Positions 53,001 to 62,024 of a stretch of 64,000 nt of DNA are shown here, one piece after another. Origin of the DNA: Vineibacter terrae (lineage in GTDB: Bacteria > Pseudomonadota > Alphaproteobacteria > Reyranellales > Reyranellaceae); contig NZ_VDUZ01000039.1 in assembly GCF_008039615.1 (NCBI RefSeq), positions 1-64,000 on the forward strand, read 5' to 3'. The notes beneath the pieces are model-generated. The model did not search any database and was not told the DNA's origin. It saw only the letters and a program-made list of their open reading frames with translations. Numbering within the stretch: position 1 is the first letter of the stretch; every line of letters starts with the position of its first letter. Made by a program: the position numbers and the translations under genes.

Positions 53001-53885
53001 ATGGACAAGCTCATCATCGAGGTGAGGGCGAACGAGTACGCCAACCGCAACAGGAACCGCAACGTGCCCTGGTTGCCGCGCGAGATCGCCGGCGATGCCG
53101 CCGAATGCCGTGAAGCCGGCGCGAGCATCATCCATTTCCACGGCAGAAGCGCTGCCGGCGCACCGGACAACCGGTTCGAGACGTGCCGCGATACGATCCT
53201 GGCGATCCGCGAGTCCTCGCCCATCCTCGTGCATCCAACTCTGGGCTACGTCACGGTCACGGCCTCGTTCGAGGAGCGCTTCGCCAACGTGCGGCGGCTG
53301 GCGGAGCAGGACGCCACCAGGCCGGACATCGTGCCGATGGACATGGGCTCAGTGAACGTCGACCTGTACGACAGCCAGCGGGCGGCGCTGCGGACGCCCG
53401 GCGCCGTCTACGTCAATCCGACCGACATGCTGATCGAGCTTGCGCAGGGGATCCGCCAGGGCGGCATGAAACCGTCGCTGGTTGCTTGGAATGTCTCGTT
53501 CGTGCGGCAGATCCAGGCGTTCTCGAGCATGTCGCTCCTGGATGATCCGCTGTTCATCAGCCTCGTGCTGACCGAGAAGATACTGATCGCGGGCCATCCC
53601 GGAACGGCGCAGGGCCTGGACGCCTATCTGATGTTCCTGCCCCAGGACGGCTCGGTGCAATGGTCGGTCACGCATATCGGCGGGCGCTTCGACACGCTGC
53701 TCGACAAGATCATCTTGGCCGGAGGGCACGTGCAGATCGGGCTGGGCGACTATCCCTACGCCGAGGATGGGTGCCCGACGAATGCGCAGCTGGTCGAGCG
53801 CGTTGCAGCGCGCGCAAAAGCGCTCGGCCGCGAGGTGGCATCGCCCGACGACGCGCGTCGGATGCTTCGGCTGCCGCCTCGCTAG
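53001..53885 (+). CDS. BKACE family enzyme (copy 2), altered zinc-site residue
   Basis: A 294-aa BKACE paralogue. It keeps the H-x-H zinc ligands in IIHFHGR, HPTLGY and the loop VPMDMGSVN. The segment that in the first copy reads VGIEDYRG is here IGLGDYPYAEDG: the zinc-ligand Glu is replaced by Gly. A Glu four residues later could take its place, or the metal site differs. It is divergent from the CitE-like gene with about 200 bp between starts. ATG 53001 is preceded by gagaggcggcgg. Two different BKACE genes side by side suggest two related keto acids or two steps. Confidence 0.85.
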   Translation: MDKLIIEVRANEYANRNRNRNVPWLPREIAGDAAECREAGASIIHFHGRSAAGAPDNRFETCRDTILAIRESSPILVHPTLGYVTVTASFEERFANVRRLAEQDATRPDIVPMDMGSVNVDLYDSQRAALRTPGAVYVNPTDMLIELAQGIRQGGMKPSLVAWNVSFVRQIQAFSSMSLLDDPLFISLVLTEKILIAGHPGTAQGLDAYLMFLPQDGSVQWSVTHIGGRFDTLLDKIILAGGHVQIGLGDYPYAEDGCPTNAQLVERVAARAKALGREVASPDDARRMLRLPPR

Positions 53886-53916
53886 TACTCGCTATCCGTG
53901 GAAAGTGAGTCGCGAT

Positions 53917-54004
53917 TGTCATCCCGAGCGCAGCGAGGGATCTCCTGCGAATGGCGCACCGTGCGCCCTGCCGCAGGAGATCCCTCGCTGCGCTCGGGAT
54001 GACA
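53917..54004. repeat. REP-like palindromic repeat (subfamily B)
   Basis: A long palindrome: tgtcatcccgagcgcagcgagggatctcctgcg at the left returns as its exact inverse complement cgcaggagatccctcgctgcgctcgggatgaca at the right, with a 22-bp centre (aatggcgcaccgtgcgccctgc). A near-identical element lies at 56188-56276. Confidence 0.9.
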
Positions 54005-54197
54005 CGCGGAACGGCCGGAACATCGAGGCGGATTCGCCCGGATTGCAGGTCATCCGCCGATGCTACGACGAGGACGGCAGGACCGTCCTCGTCTCCGATA
54101 CGACCTGCCCGGCCGGCCGCTGCAGCTTCTCCTTCGCGATCAAGCTGCCGCGCTGATGCCGCGCCCGTGGCTTGCAGCCGGGGCGTGGTCTCGCCGA

Positions 54198-55073
54198 TCA
54201 GCCCGCCGGTGCGAGCTTGTCCTGCGTCCTCGTTTCGAAATCCCGGGCATCGTGACGCTCGTGCAGCTGGCTCGACGGGTTCCCGGAGATGCGATTGACC
54301 ATGCGTCCGCGCTTCACGGCAGGCCGTTGATTGAGCATGTCAGCCCAGCGGTTGACATGCTTGTATTCCTGGACGCTCAGGAATTCGCCGGCGCCGTAGA
54401 GCAAGCCCTTTGCGAGGCCGCCATACCAGGGGAAGATCGCCATGTCGGCGATCGTGTAGCTGGCACCGGCAATATACTCGCTTTCCGCCAGGCGGCGATC
54501 CAGCACGTCGAGCTGGCGCTTGACCTCCATTGCGAAGCGGTCGATCGCATATTCGATCTTGGTCGGCGCGTAGGCGTAGAAATGCCCGAAGCCGCCGCCG
54601 AGATAGGGTGCGCTTCCCATCTGCCAGAACAGCCATGAGAGGCACTCGGCGCGCGGCGCAGCCTCGGTCGGCAGGAACGCGCCGAATTTCTCCGCCAGGT
54701 ACATCAGGATCGCACCGGACTCGAAGACACGGATGGGCGTCGGGCCGCTGCGATCCATCAGGGCCGGAATCTTGGAGTTTGGATTGACCGCGACGAAGCC
54801 GCTGCCGAACTGGTCACCCTCGCCGATCCTGATCAGCCAGGCGTCGTACTCGGCGCCGCTGTGCCCCAGCGCCAGCAGCTCCTCCAGCATGATCGTGACC
54901 TTCACGCCGTTCGGGGTGCCCAGCGAATAGAGCTGAAGGGGATGGCGGCCGACGGGCAGGTCCTTCTCCTGCGTCGGACCGGCGATCGGGCGATTGATGT
55001 TGGCGAAACGACCCCCGCTGGGCTTGTTCCAGGTCCAAACCTGCGGCGGGGTGTACTCGGATGACGTCGTCAT
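54198..55073 (-). CDS. YghU-type glutathione S-transferase
   Basis: A 291-aa GST of the Nu/YghU class. The N-terminal extension PPQVWTWNKPSGGRFANINRP is the mark of YghU, followed by the thioredoxin-like part (LQLYSLGTPNGVKVTIMLEE, NSKIPALMD, VFESGAILMYLAEKFG) and the all-helical part with ADMAIFPWYGG. YghU enzymes have disulphide-bond reductase activity with two bound glutathiones. ATG 55073 follows ggaggtctgcat. It is divergent from the esterase gene, with about 100 bp for both promoters. Confidence 0.9.
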   Translation of the reverse strand: MTTSSEYTPPQVWTWNKPSGGRFANINRPIAGPTQEKDLPVGRHPLQLYSLGTPNGVKVTIMLEELLALGHSGAEYDAWLIRIGEGDQFGSGFVAVNPNSKIPALMDRSGPTPIRVFESGAILMYLAEKFGAFLPTEAAPRAECLSWLFWQMGSAPYLGGGFGHFYAYAPTKIEYAIDRFAMEVKRQLDVLDRRLAESEYIAGASYTIADMAIFPWYGGLAKGLLYGAGEFLSVQEYKHVNRWADMLNQRPAVKRGRMVNRISGNPSSQLHERHDARDFETRTQDKLAPAG

Positions 55074-55180
55074 ATGCAGACCTCCGTGCGTCACGTGCGC
55101 TTGTGCCGCTATAGTAGCGGGCGATGGTTTGACGAAAAGGGCGGAGTTTCGATGGATGTCCGCCGCAGGAAGGAGAACGA

Positions 55181-56116
55181 ATGCCTGTCGACCCGCAAAT
55201 TCAAGCCCTGCTGGACCGGGGAACAGGTGTGCCGGCGACGCATACCCTTCCGGTCCCTGAAGCCCGCCGCCAGTACGAGGCACGCATCGCGCTGATGGCG
55301 CCGCCTGCCGCGATGGCCAAAATCGAGGAGCGTGACATTGCCGGGCCGGGCGGCCCCCTGAGGCTGCGGATCTACACGCCGTCCGCCAGCGGGGCGCCCT
55401 TGCCCCTCATGGTGTTCTTCCACGGCAGCGGCTTCGTTCTGTGCAGCCTGAACACGCATGACGGGATGTGCCGCAACCTGGCGTCCGGCATCGGTTGCGT
55501 GGTGGTGTCGGTGGACTATCGGCTGGCGCCCGAGCACAAGTTCCCGCAGGGTCCGGATGATTGCCTGGCAGCGACCCGCTGGGCGGCGGCCCATGCCGCC
55601 GAGCTCGGTGCTGATGCGACACGGATCATGCTGGCCGGCGACAGCGCCGGCGGCAACATGGCCGCCGTCACTGCATTGCGTGCTCGCGACGAGGGTGGGC
55701 CGGCGCTGCGCGGGCAGATGCTGCTCTACCCGGTGACCGACTATCACACGCCGGGCACATCTTCCTACGCCGAGAATGCCGAGGGCTATGGGCTGACCCG
55801 CGCCACGATGGAATGGTTCTGGGCACACTATCTGAACCACCCCGGCGAGGCCGACGATCCGTATGCGTCACCGCTGCGCGTGAAGGACCTCGGCGGATTG
55901 CCGCCGGCCTATGTCATGAGCGCCGAGTACGATCCGCTGCGCGACGAGGCCGAGCTCTATGGCAGGCGGTTGCAGGCGTCGGGCGTGCCCGTGGAGATCA
56001 CCCGCCGCGCCGGCATGAACCACGGCTTCCTGTTCTGGGTCGGGCTGGTGGATGGCGCCGATTCCGCGATGGCCGATGCCTGCGCCTGGGCACGGCGCGC
56101 ATTTCAAGATCGGTAG
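55181..56116 (+). CDS. HSL-family alpha/beta hydrolase (esterase)
   Basis: A 311-aa esterase of the hormone-sensitive-lipase family. The oxyanion motif is HGSGF (HGGGF in most members; one Gly is Ser), the nucleophile GDSAGGN, the acid in EYDPLRDEAELY and the histidine in NHGFLFW. DYRLAPEHKFPQ, which sets the family, is present. It should hydrolyse short acyl esters in the cytoplasm. The ATG at 55181 has aggaaggagaacga ahead. It is divergent from the GST gene and followed by a REP-like repeat. Confidence 0.9.
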   Translation: MPVDPQIQALLDRGTGVPATHTLPVPEARRQYEARIALMAPPAAMAKIEERDIAGPGGPLRLRIYTPSASGAPLPLMVFFHGSGFVLCSLNTHDGMCRNLASGIGCVVVSVDYRLAPEHKFPQGPDDCLAATRWAAAHAAELGADATRIMLAGDSAGGNMAAVTALRARDEGGPALRGQMLLYPVTDYHTPGTSSYAENAEGYGLTRATMEWFWAHYLNHPGEADDPYASPLRVKDLGGLPPAYVMSAEYDPLRDEAELYGRRLQASGVPVEITRRAGMNHGFLFWVGLVDGADSAMADACAWARRAFQDR

Positions 56117-56187
56117 CCCTCTCCCGCGAGCGAGCTACGGGATTCATACATCTCTCCAAGAGTTCGCTTGCGCCCGGAAAATCAGGA

Positions 56188-56276
56188 CTGTCATCCCGAG
56201 CGCAGCGAGGGATCTCCTGCGAAAGACGCACCGTGTGCCATTCGCGGGAGATCCCTCGCTGCGCTCGGGATGACAG
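56188..56276. repeat. REP-like palindromic repeat (subfamily B)
   Basis: The left arm ctgtcatcccgagcgcagcgagggatctcc is matched inversely by ggagatccctcgctgcgctcgggatgacag, with a centre of about 30 bp. It shares arms and part of the centre (cgcaccgtg) with 53917-54004. It lies between convergent genes. Confidence 0.9.
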
Positions 56277-56355
56277 TCAAGATGTGAATCCCGGAGTCCG
56301 CGAGCGGGAGGGTGAGGACCCAGGGTCGAGGCTTGCCGATATCGCCTCTGGCTTC

Positions 56356-57990
56356 TCATCGTCGAGACCGGGTGAGCACGATCCAGCTCCGCCCCTCCGC
56401 ACGGTGCTCGAAGTGGGCATCGAGATATGCGCGATAAGTCGCCTGCGCGACCTGCGTCCAGCCGATGTTGGTCGTGAACTTCGGGATCAGCACGACGTCG
56501 ACATCGGCCAGGTAGGTTTCGGCGGGCAGGGTCGGCGCGCCGGCGCCCGACCATAGATTGCCGCCGCGCGGCGGCTCGAGCCCGAGCATGAAGGGCAGGG
56601 GATCGACCTGATCGAGAGTGGCGATCTTCCCCGCGGCAAGACCGTTGTCGCGCAGCAACGCAGCGGCTTCCTCCAGCGTCTGCACGTATTCGTACGGCGA
56701 GAGCTCGTAGCGAGGCCGCACCGCGCGCGCCCGGTTGAGAAGCCGGGCGCCGCCGCGGCCGCTGGCGAAGGCCGCGATCACGCCGTCCGGCTCGGCCGGC
56801 ACCGCCAGTCCACGCAGGTTGGTGGCATCGACGACCTTGAGATTGCCGGCCTCGGTCCTGGCATGATAGCCGACGATGCTTGCGGTGGCGCTCACGATCG
56901 AGGCGATCGGAAACAGCAGCAGCGCGCAGAGCAGCGCCGTCGCGGCTTGCTGGCGCTGCAATGTCTGGTAGAGCAGGAAGGCGATGACGACGGCGAGCGG
57001 CACGCTGTGCGACTGCGAGTTCTGCGACAGCAGCCCCAGGCCGGCGAGGAGCAGGAACGCCGTGGCGACGGGCAAGCCCAGGGACGACTTGCCGCGCCAC
57101 CATAGCCACAGCGCGATCCCCACGGCCGCGAAGTAAGGTGCGTACTCGGCGGCATTCTCGGTGAAATCGTTGAGATAGAAGCCGACATCATCGCGCACGA
57201 CGCCGGCCTGGACCGTGGCCATCAGGTCGGCGATGTAGGGTTTGTTGAAGGGGGCCAGCACCAGCGCCGGGCCGAGCAGGCAGTTGACGGCCCATCCGCG
57301 CCACCGCGTGGCGACATGCGGCGAGACGGCAAGGGCGACGACGATGCTGGCGATCGCGACCGCGAAATACGTCACCTTCAAATAGAAGAGAGCCACCGCG
57401 AGTGCTGCAACCACGGCCATGTCGGCGACATCCGCCCAGCCCCGCCGCCGCGGTGGGACAAAAAGGATCAGCCCGATGATGCTGGTGCCGGCCCAGCCGT
57501 AGCGGTTGTAGGTCATCGCGAAGGAATAGGCGTTGGGCGAGTCCCCGACATTGGCGGGGCGCACCGCCAGAAGGCAGACGAAGACGACGAACAGCGCGGC
57601 GGGGATCAGGGGAAGGCGGCGCCACGCCGCGAAGGTCGCGAGGACGAAGACAAAGCCGGTGACGATGCCGACGCCAACGAGAAGAGCCTGGGGCGAGGGT
57701 CCGACGACCTCAAAGCCGATCTGCGTCAGGATGAAGGTGAGCCGGCCGACGGCTTCGTGGAAATCGACATGCGGCACATGCCCGAAGCGCAGGTGCCAGG
57801 CGCCGGACAGGTTGAAAAGGAGGTCCCAGGTCATCTCCGTGGAAAGGACGACCGGCGGCGAGAACACGGCCCAGCACGCGGCCAGGACAGCGATCCCCGC
57901 CAGCGCGATCAGAGGCGCCAGCGGGCAGTCACGGCGAAAAAGAGCTACCGCCAGGCTGTCGTCGGATTGGGTGATCACAGCCGCCTCCAC
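56356..57990 (-). CDS. Polytopic membrane protein, glycosyltransferase-like
   Basis: A 544-aa integral membrane protein with about ten to eleven helices in residues 25-385 and a soluble C-terminal part (about 395-544). Acidic motifs after the first helix (LSTEMTWDLLFNL, DFHEAVGRL) and the general layout recall GT-C-type mannosyl- or arabinosyl-transferases, in which such residues lie in the first outer loop. No family could be fixed. It stands alone on the minus strand. A role in lipid-linked sugar transfer is a guess from topology only. Confidence 0.6.
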   Translation of the reverse strand: MEAAVITQSDDSLAVALFRRDCPLAPLIALAGIAVLAACWAVFSPPVVLSTEMTWDLLFNLSGAWHLRFGHVPHVDFHEAVGRLTFILTQIGFEVVGPSPQALLVGVGIVTGFVFVLATFAAWRRLPLIPAALFVVFVCLLAVRPANVGDSPNAYSFAMTYNRYGWAGTSIIGLILFVPPRRRGWADVADMAVVAALAVALFYLKVTYFAVAIASIVVALAVSPHVATRWRGWAVNCLLGPALVLAPFNKPYIADLMATVQAGVVRDDVGFYLNDFTENAAEYAPYFAAVGIALWLWWRGKSSLGLPVATAFLLLAGLGLLSQNSQSHSVPLAVVIAFLLYQTLQRQQAATALLCALLLFPIASIVSATASIVGYHARTEAGNLKVVDATNLRGLAVPAEPDGVIAAFASGRGGARLLNRARAVRPRYELSPYEYVQTLEEAAALLRDNGLAAGKIATLDQVDPLPFMLGLEPPRGGNLWSGAGAPTLPAETYLADVDVVLIPKFTTNIGWTQVAQATYRAYLDAHFEHRAEGRSWIVLTRSRR

Positions 57991-58101
57991 CGCCGGTTTG
58001 CCGCCCTGGATGGCGTGGCGATGCGGTGGGCATGCGGCGTTGTCTGGGATTAATTGTGGCCAAACGGCAGCTGTGGCCGAAGGCGCCGGTTCCGATCCGG
58101 A

Positions 58102-59106
58102 CTATCTCACGGGCGTCGTCTGAAGCGCGGAGGCGGTCAGCCAGAACACCTCGGCGTCGCTCTCGGCGGTGTCCAGCCAGAAGAAGGGCGTATGCGGGTA
58201 CGCCGCTTCCAGGACTTCCCGATCCTCGCCGATCTCGCATAGCAGGCCGCCGCCGGGCTGGAGGTGGCTCGCCGCCCGCGCGAGAATGCGGTGCACCAGG
58301 TCGAAGCCGTCCTCGCCGCCGGCGAGCGCCACCTGCGGCTCGTGGCGATATTCCTGTGGCAGCCGCTCCATGACTTCCCGTCCGACATAGGGCGGATTTG
58401 TCAGGATGAGGTCGTAGCGCCGGCCGGCGACCGGAGCGAACAAGTCGCCCCTGACCAGCCGCACGCGGCCTTCAAGACCATGATCGGCGACGTTCTCTGC
58501 AGCAAGCGCCAGCGCCTCCTCCGACAGGTCGACGGCGTCGACTGCGGCATTGGGAAAGGCGTAGGCGGCGAAGATCGCCAGCGACCCACCGCCGGTGCAG
58601 AGGTCGAGCACCGAGGTCACCTCCTGGGGATCGCCGACAAGGGCCGTGCCTTCATCCGAGCCGTCGAACAGCGGCGAGCGCAGCAGCTCGGCGATGTAGG
58701 AGCGCGGCACCAGCGCGCGCTTGTCGCAGCGGAACGGGATGCCACCGAGGTAGGCGCGCCCGGTCAGATAGGCCGCCGGCAGCCGCTCGTCGACGCGCAG
58801 CGCGATCCGCTCGCCCAGAAGCGTCCTCTCGCGTGCCGTGAGCCGCGCATCGGCGAAGGCGTTGAAGTCGTCGATCGGAAGGTGGAGGCTTTCCAGGATG
58901 AGGAACGCAGCCTCGTCCAGCGCCGTCGTCGAGCCATGGCCAAAATGAAGGCCGGCCGCCCGGAACGTGCTCACCGCGTAGCGCAGCGCGTCGCGCAAGG
59001 TGACGAGCTCCTGGATCTCGCGTCGAGGCTGCGCCTTGTGTCCGGACCTGGGCGCGCGCCCGTGCGCTGCCTGCTTGCCGGCGCTGGCCGATGGATTATC
59101 CGGCAT
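58102..59106 (-). CDS. prmB: Ribosomal protein L3 N5-glutamine methyltransferase
   Basis: A 334-aa class I methyltransferase of the HemK/PrmB group. Motif I is VLDLCTGGGSLAIFAA, with DLSEEALALA after it, and the catalytic NPPY is in LTNPPYVGREVM, the mark of N5-glutamine methyltransferases. The N-terminal helical part (STTALDEAAFLILESLHLPIDD, PAAYLTGRAYLGGIPF) is nearer to PrmB than to PrmC, which acts on release factors. ATG 59106 was chosen for the upstream gaagg. The N-terminal 35 residues are charged and likely flexible. It stands alone. Confidence 0.85.
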   Translation of the reverse strand: MPDNPSASAGKQAAHGRAPRSGHKAQPRREIQELVTLRDALRYAVSTFRAAGLHFGHGSTTALDEAAFLILESLHLPIDDFNAFADARLTARERTLLGERIALRVDERLPAAYLTGRAYLGGIPFRCDKRALVPRSYIAELLRSPLFDGSDEGTALVGDPQEVTSVLDLCTGGGSLAIFAAYAFPNAAVDAVDLSEEALALAAENVADHGLEGRVRLVRGDLFAPVAGRRYDLILTNPPYVGREVMERLPQEYRHEPQVALAGGEDGFDLVHRILARAASHLQPGGGLLCEIGEDREVLEAAYPHTPFFWLDTAESDAEVFWLTASALQTTPVR

Positions 59107-59444
59107 CGCGCGCACCTTCCTCGCTGCTTCCAAGCTTGAGCCGTCGATGGGGCGGTTATGGCGCTTGATGGCGCCTGTATCAAACGCGAACGACAAGCCG
59201 ACCCGCGGCCGACTCAGCTCGGCAGCGGATTCAGCCGGCGCAGAACCCACTGACCTGCCTGGAGGTCAGCGGCGCCAGCCGGGGCGGCCCAATGACTGTC
59301 CTCTGCATCTATGCATCTGCGCTGGGAGAGGATTGCATGCGTCGCCGGGGTTGATGGAGACGGTCGCATTTCACGGCAATTGGCTTTAGTCTCCGCGCCG
59401 CGCGAGGCGCAAATCGATGTGCCGCGGGCGCGGAGGACAAGAAG
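59107..59444. other. Divergent intergenic region
   Basis: About 340 bp between prmB and the aminotransferase gene. No gene, operator or repeat could be recognised. Confidence 0.4.
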
Positions 59445-60632
59445 ATGAGCGTGCGTGCAGGGCGTGAGTTCCTGGCGATTCCGGGGCCGACGACAGTGCC
59501 GGACGAGGTGCTGCGGGCCATGCACCGCCCGGCAGTGGACATCTATGCCGGCCCGCTGCTGGCGCTGACCGACAGCCTGCTGCGCGACATCGCTCGCGTG
59601 TTCAATACCAAGGGGCGGGCCTACATCTATATCTCCAACGGCCACGGCGCCTGGGAGGCAGCGCTCACCAATGTGCTGTCCCGGGGCGACAAGATCCTGG
59701 TGCTGGAGAGCGGCCGCTTCGCCCTGGGCTGGGGTGACAATGCCCGCCGCATGGGCGTCGAGGTCGAGGTGCTGAAGGGCGACATGCGCCGTGCGGTGCG
59801 CCCGGCCGAGGTCGAGGCGCGTCTGAAGGCCGACAAGGGCGGCACCATCAAGGCCGTGCTGGTGGCGCAGATCGACACGGCCTCGGGCGTGGTGAACGAC
59901 ATCGCCGCGATCGGCCAGGCCGTGCGCGCGGCGGGGCATGAGGCGCTGCTGATGGTCGACGCGGTGGCGTCGCTGGGCTGCATGCCCTTCGAGATGGACG
60001 CCTGGGGCGTCGACGTCGCGATGTCGGGCTCGCAGAAGGGCATGATGACTCCACCCGGGCTGGGCTTCGTCGCCGCCAACGACCGGGCGCGCCAGGTGCA
60101 CAAGAAGGCCGGGCTGCGCACGCCCTATTGGGACTGGACCGACCGCGAGGGCGACATCCACTACCAGAAATACGCCGGCACGCCGCCGGAACACCTGCTG
60201 TTCGGCCTGCGGCAGGCGCTCGACCTGCTGTTCGAGGAAGGACTGGACAATGTCTTCCTGCGCCACCGCCTGCTGGCCGAGGCGGTGCGCCGCGCCATCG
60301 GCGCCTGGGGCGAAGGCCAGGCGATCGGCTTCAACATCATCGAGCCGGCCGAGCGCTGCGACACGGTCACGACGGTCCTGCTGAACGGCGGCCGCGACCC
60401 CGAGGCCCTGCGCAAATACTGCAACCAGAAATGCGGCGTCGTGCTGGGTCACGGCATCGGCGAGCTCGCAGGCAAGGGCTTCCGCATCGCCCATATGGGC
60501 CATGTCAACGCGCCCATGGTGCTGGGCACCTTGAGCGTGATCGAGATGGCGTTGAACGCGCTGGCCATCCCCCACGGCAAGGGCGGTGCCCAGGCCGCGA
60601 TCGACTGGCTGGGTGCGCAGGTGCCGGCGTAG
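59445..60632 (+). CDS. Class V aminotransferase, serine-glyoxylate type
   Basis: A 395-aa PLP enzyme. FLAIPGPTTVPDEVLRAM at the start and MSGSQKGMM with the PLP lysine K198 match serine-glyoxylate aminotransferase (SgaA) and its relatives; ISNGHGAWEAAL is the PLP phosphate-binding turn and LVAQIDTASGVVND the substrate loop. It would turn serine and glyoxylate into hydroxypyruvate and glycine, linking one-carbon and glyoxylate metabolism. Alanine-glyoxylate activity cannot be excluded. It ends 9 bp before the stop of the convergent hutF gene, leaving no room for a normal terminator between them. Confidence 0.85.
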   Translation: MSVRAGREFLAIPGPTTVPDEVLRAMHRPAVDIYAGPLLALTDSLLRDIARVFNTKGRAYIYISNGHGAWEAALTNVLSRGDKILVLESGRFALGWGDNARRMGVEVEVLKGDMRRAVRPAEVEARLKADKGGTIKAVLVAQIDTASGVVNDIAAIGQAVRAAGHEALLMVDAVASLGCMPFEMDAWGVDVAMSGSQKGMMTPPGLGFVAANDRARQVHKKAGLRTPYWDWTDREGDIHYQKYAGTPPEHLLFGLRQALDLLFEEGLDNVFLRHRLLAEAVRRAIGAWGEGQAIGFNIIEPAERCDTVTTVLLNGGRDPEALRKYCNQKCGVVLGHGIGELAGKGFRIAHMGHVNAPMVLGTLSVIEMALNALAIPHGKGGAQAAIDWLGAQVPA

Positions 60633-60641
60633 CCGCGACTG

Positions 60642-62024
60642 TCAACCCCGCAGCAGGTCGGCGCGCGCCTGCACAAAGGCGGCCGCCAAGGCGTCTCGCG
60701 CGGGGTGCCGGCCGGCGATGACACGGGCCTGGCCGCCAACCCAGACGCTGTCGATGGCGGAGCCGCGGTGGCTGGCGAACATGTGGGCCGAGAGCATGTC
60801 AGGTGCCTCCAGGCCGCGCAGCGCGATGTGCTGCGGATCGAGCGCCACGAAGTCGGCCTGTTGGCCCACGGCCAAGCCGCCGATGGCACGGCCTGCGGCC
60901 TGGGCGCCGCCGGCCACGGCGGCCAGAGTGAGCGCGGTGGCGATCTGAGGATGTGTCGCGTCGGCGCCGACGTTGCGCTGGCGGGTCGCCAGCCGCTGGC
61001 CGTATTCCAGCAGCATCAGCTCCTCGGCGGCGTTGACGCAGACATGGCTGTCGGACCCGATGCCCCAGGCCCCGCCGCCGTCGCGCCAGGCGGCGAGATC
61101 GAACAGGCCATCGCCGAGATTGGCCTCGGTGCTGGGGCACAGGCCGACGACGGCCCGGCTTGCCGCCGCGTCGCGATATTCGGCTGCGTCCATGTGCGTG
61201 GCGTGGACGAGGCACCACCGCGCATCGACCGGGGCGTGATCGAGCAGCCAGGCCACCGGACGCTGGCCGCTCCAAGCCAGGCAGTCGTCGACCTCCTTCG
61301 TCTGCTCGGCGACGTGGATATGGACCGGCGCCGTGGGATCGATCGTGGCGAGGCCGGAAAGCGCGTCGTGCAGCGCCGCTTCAGGCACGGCCCGCAACGA
61401 GTGCGGCGCCAGCCCGAGCCGCGCGCCGTGCGCGTCGCAGACGGGCTTGAGCGCCTCCACCAGCCGCAGCATCGAGTCGGTCGAGCGGATGAAGCGGCGC
61501 TGGCCCTCGGTCGGGCGCTGGCCGCCGAAGCCGCTGCACTGGTAGAGCACCGGCAGCAGCGTCAGCCCGATGCCGGTGGCGCGCGCCGCCCGCAGCGTCG
61601 CCAGGGTCAGGGTAGCATCGTCGACATAGGGCGTTCCGTCAGGCTGGTGGTGGACATACTGGAACTCGCAGACGCTGGTGTAGCCGCCTTCCAGCATCTC
61701 GGCGTAGAGCCAGCCGGCGATCGCCTCCATCTGCTGTGGCCCCAGCCGGGCGGCGAAGCGGTACATCAGGCTGCGCCAGCTCCAGAAGCTGTCCTGCTGC
61801 TGGGTACGGTGCTCGGCAAGGCCCGCGAAGGCGCGCTGAAAGGCGTGCGAGTGCAGGTTGGGCATGCCGGGGATCAGCGGCCCGCGGGCGATCGCCGCGC
61901 CGGCCTGCGGCGCCGTGCCTGATGCGACCCGCGTGAGCTTGCCGGCATCGTCCCAGCACAGCAGCACGTCGCGCGACCAGCCTGTGGGCAGCAGCGCGTC
62001 GCGCGCGAAAAGCGCCTGCGTCAC
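60642..62024 (-). CDS. hutF: Formimidoylglutamate deiminase
   Basis: A 460-aa amidohydrolase of the HutF group. The metal motif is [17 protein letters not shown], which is diagnostic for HutF, with [10 protein letters not shown] after it; H-I-H-V-A-E-Q and GIGSDSHV supply the other ligands. HutF deiminates N-formimidoyl-L-glutamate to N-formylglutamate in the five-step histidine pathway. The start is GTG 62024, overlapping the hutI stop (GTGA), so the two are coupled. hutG, hutH and hutU are not in the window. Confidence 0.9.
   Translation of the reverse strand: MTQALFARDALLPTGWSRDVLLCWDDAGKLTRVASGTAPQAGAAIARGPLIPGMPNLHSHAFQRAFAGLAEHRTQQQDSFWSWRSLMYRFAARLGPQQMEAIAGWLYAEMLEGGYTSVCEFQYVHHQPDGTPYVDDATLTLATLRAARATGIGLTLLPVLYQCSGFGGQRPTEGQRRFIRSTDSMLRLVEALKPVCDAHGARLGLAPHSLRAVPEAALHDALSGLATIDPTAPVHIHVAEQTKEVDDCLAWSGQRPVAWLLDHAPVDARWCLVHATHMDAAEYRDAAASRAVVGLCPSTEANLGDGLFDLAAWRDGGGAWGIGSDSHVCVNAAEELMLLEYGQRLATRQRNVGADATHPQIATALTLAAVAGGAQAAGRAIGGLAVGQQADFVALDPQHIALRGLEAPDMLSAHMFASHRGSAIDSVWVGGQARVIAGRHPARDALAAAFVQARADLLRG

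Noticed and set aside
53890-54156. Plus-strand frame ending in CYDEDGRTVLVSDTTCPAGRC
   Set aside because: The end looks protein-like, but the frame runs through a REP-like palindrome and has no start after it; at most a gene fragment.
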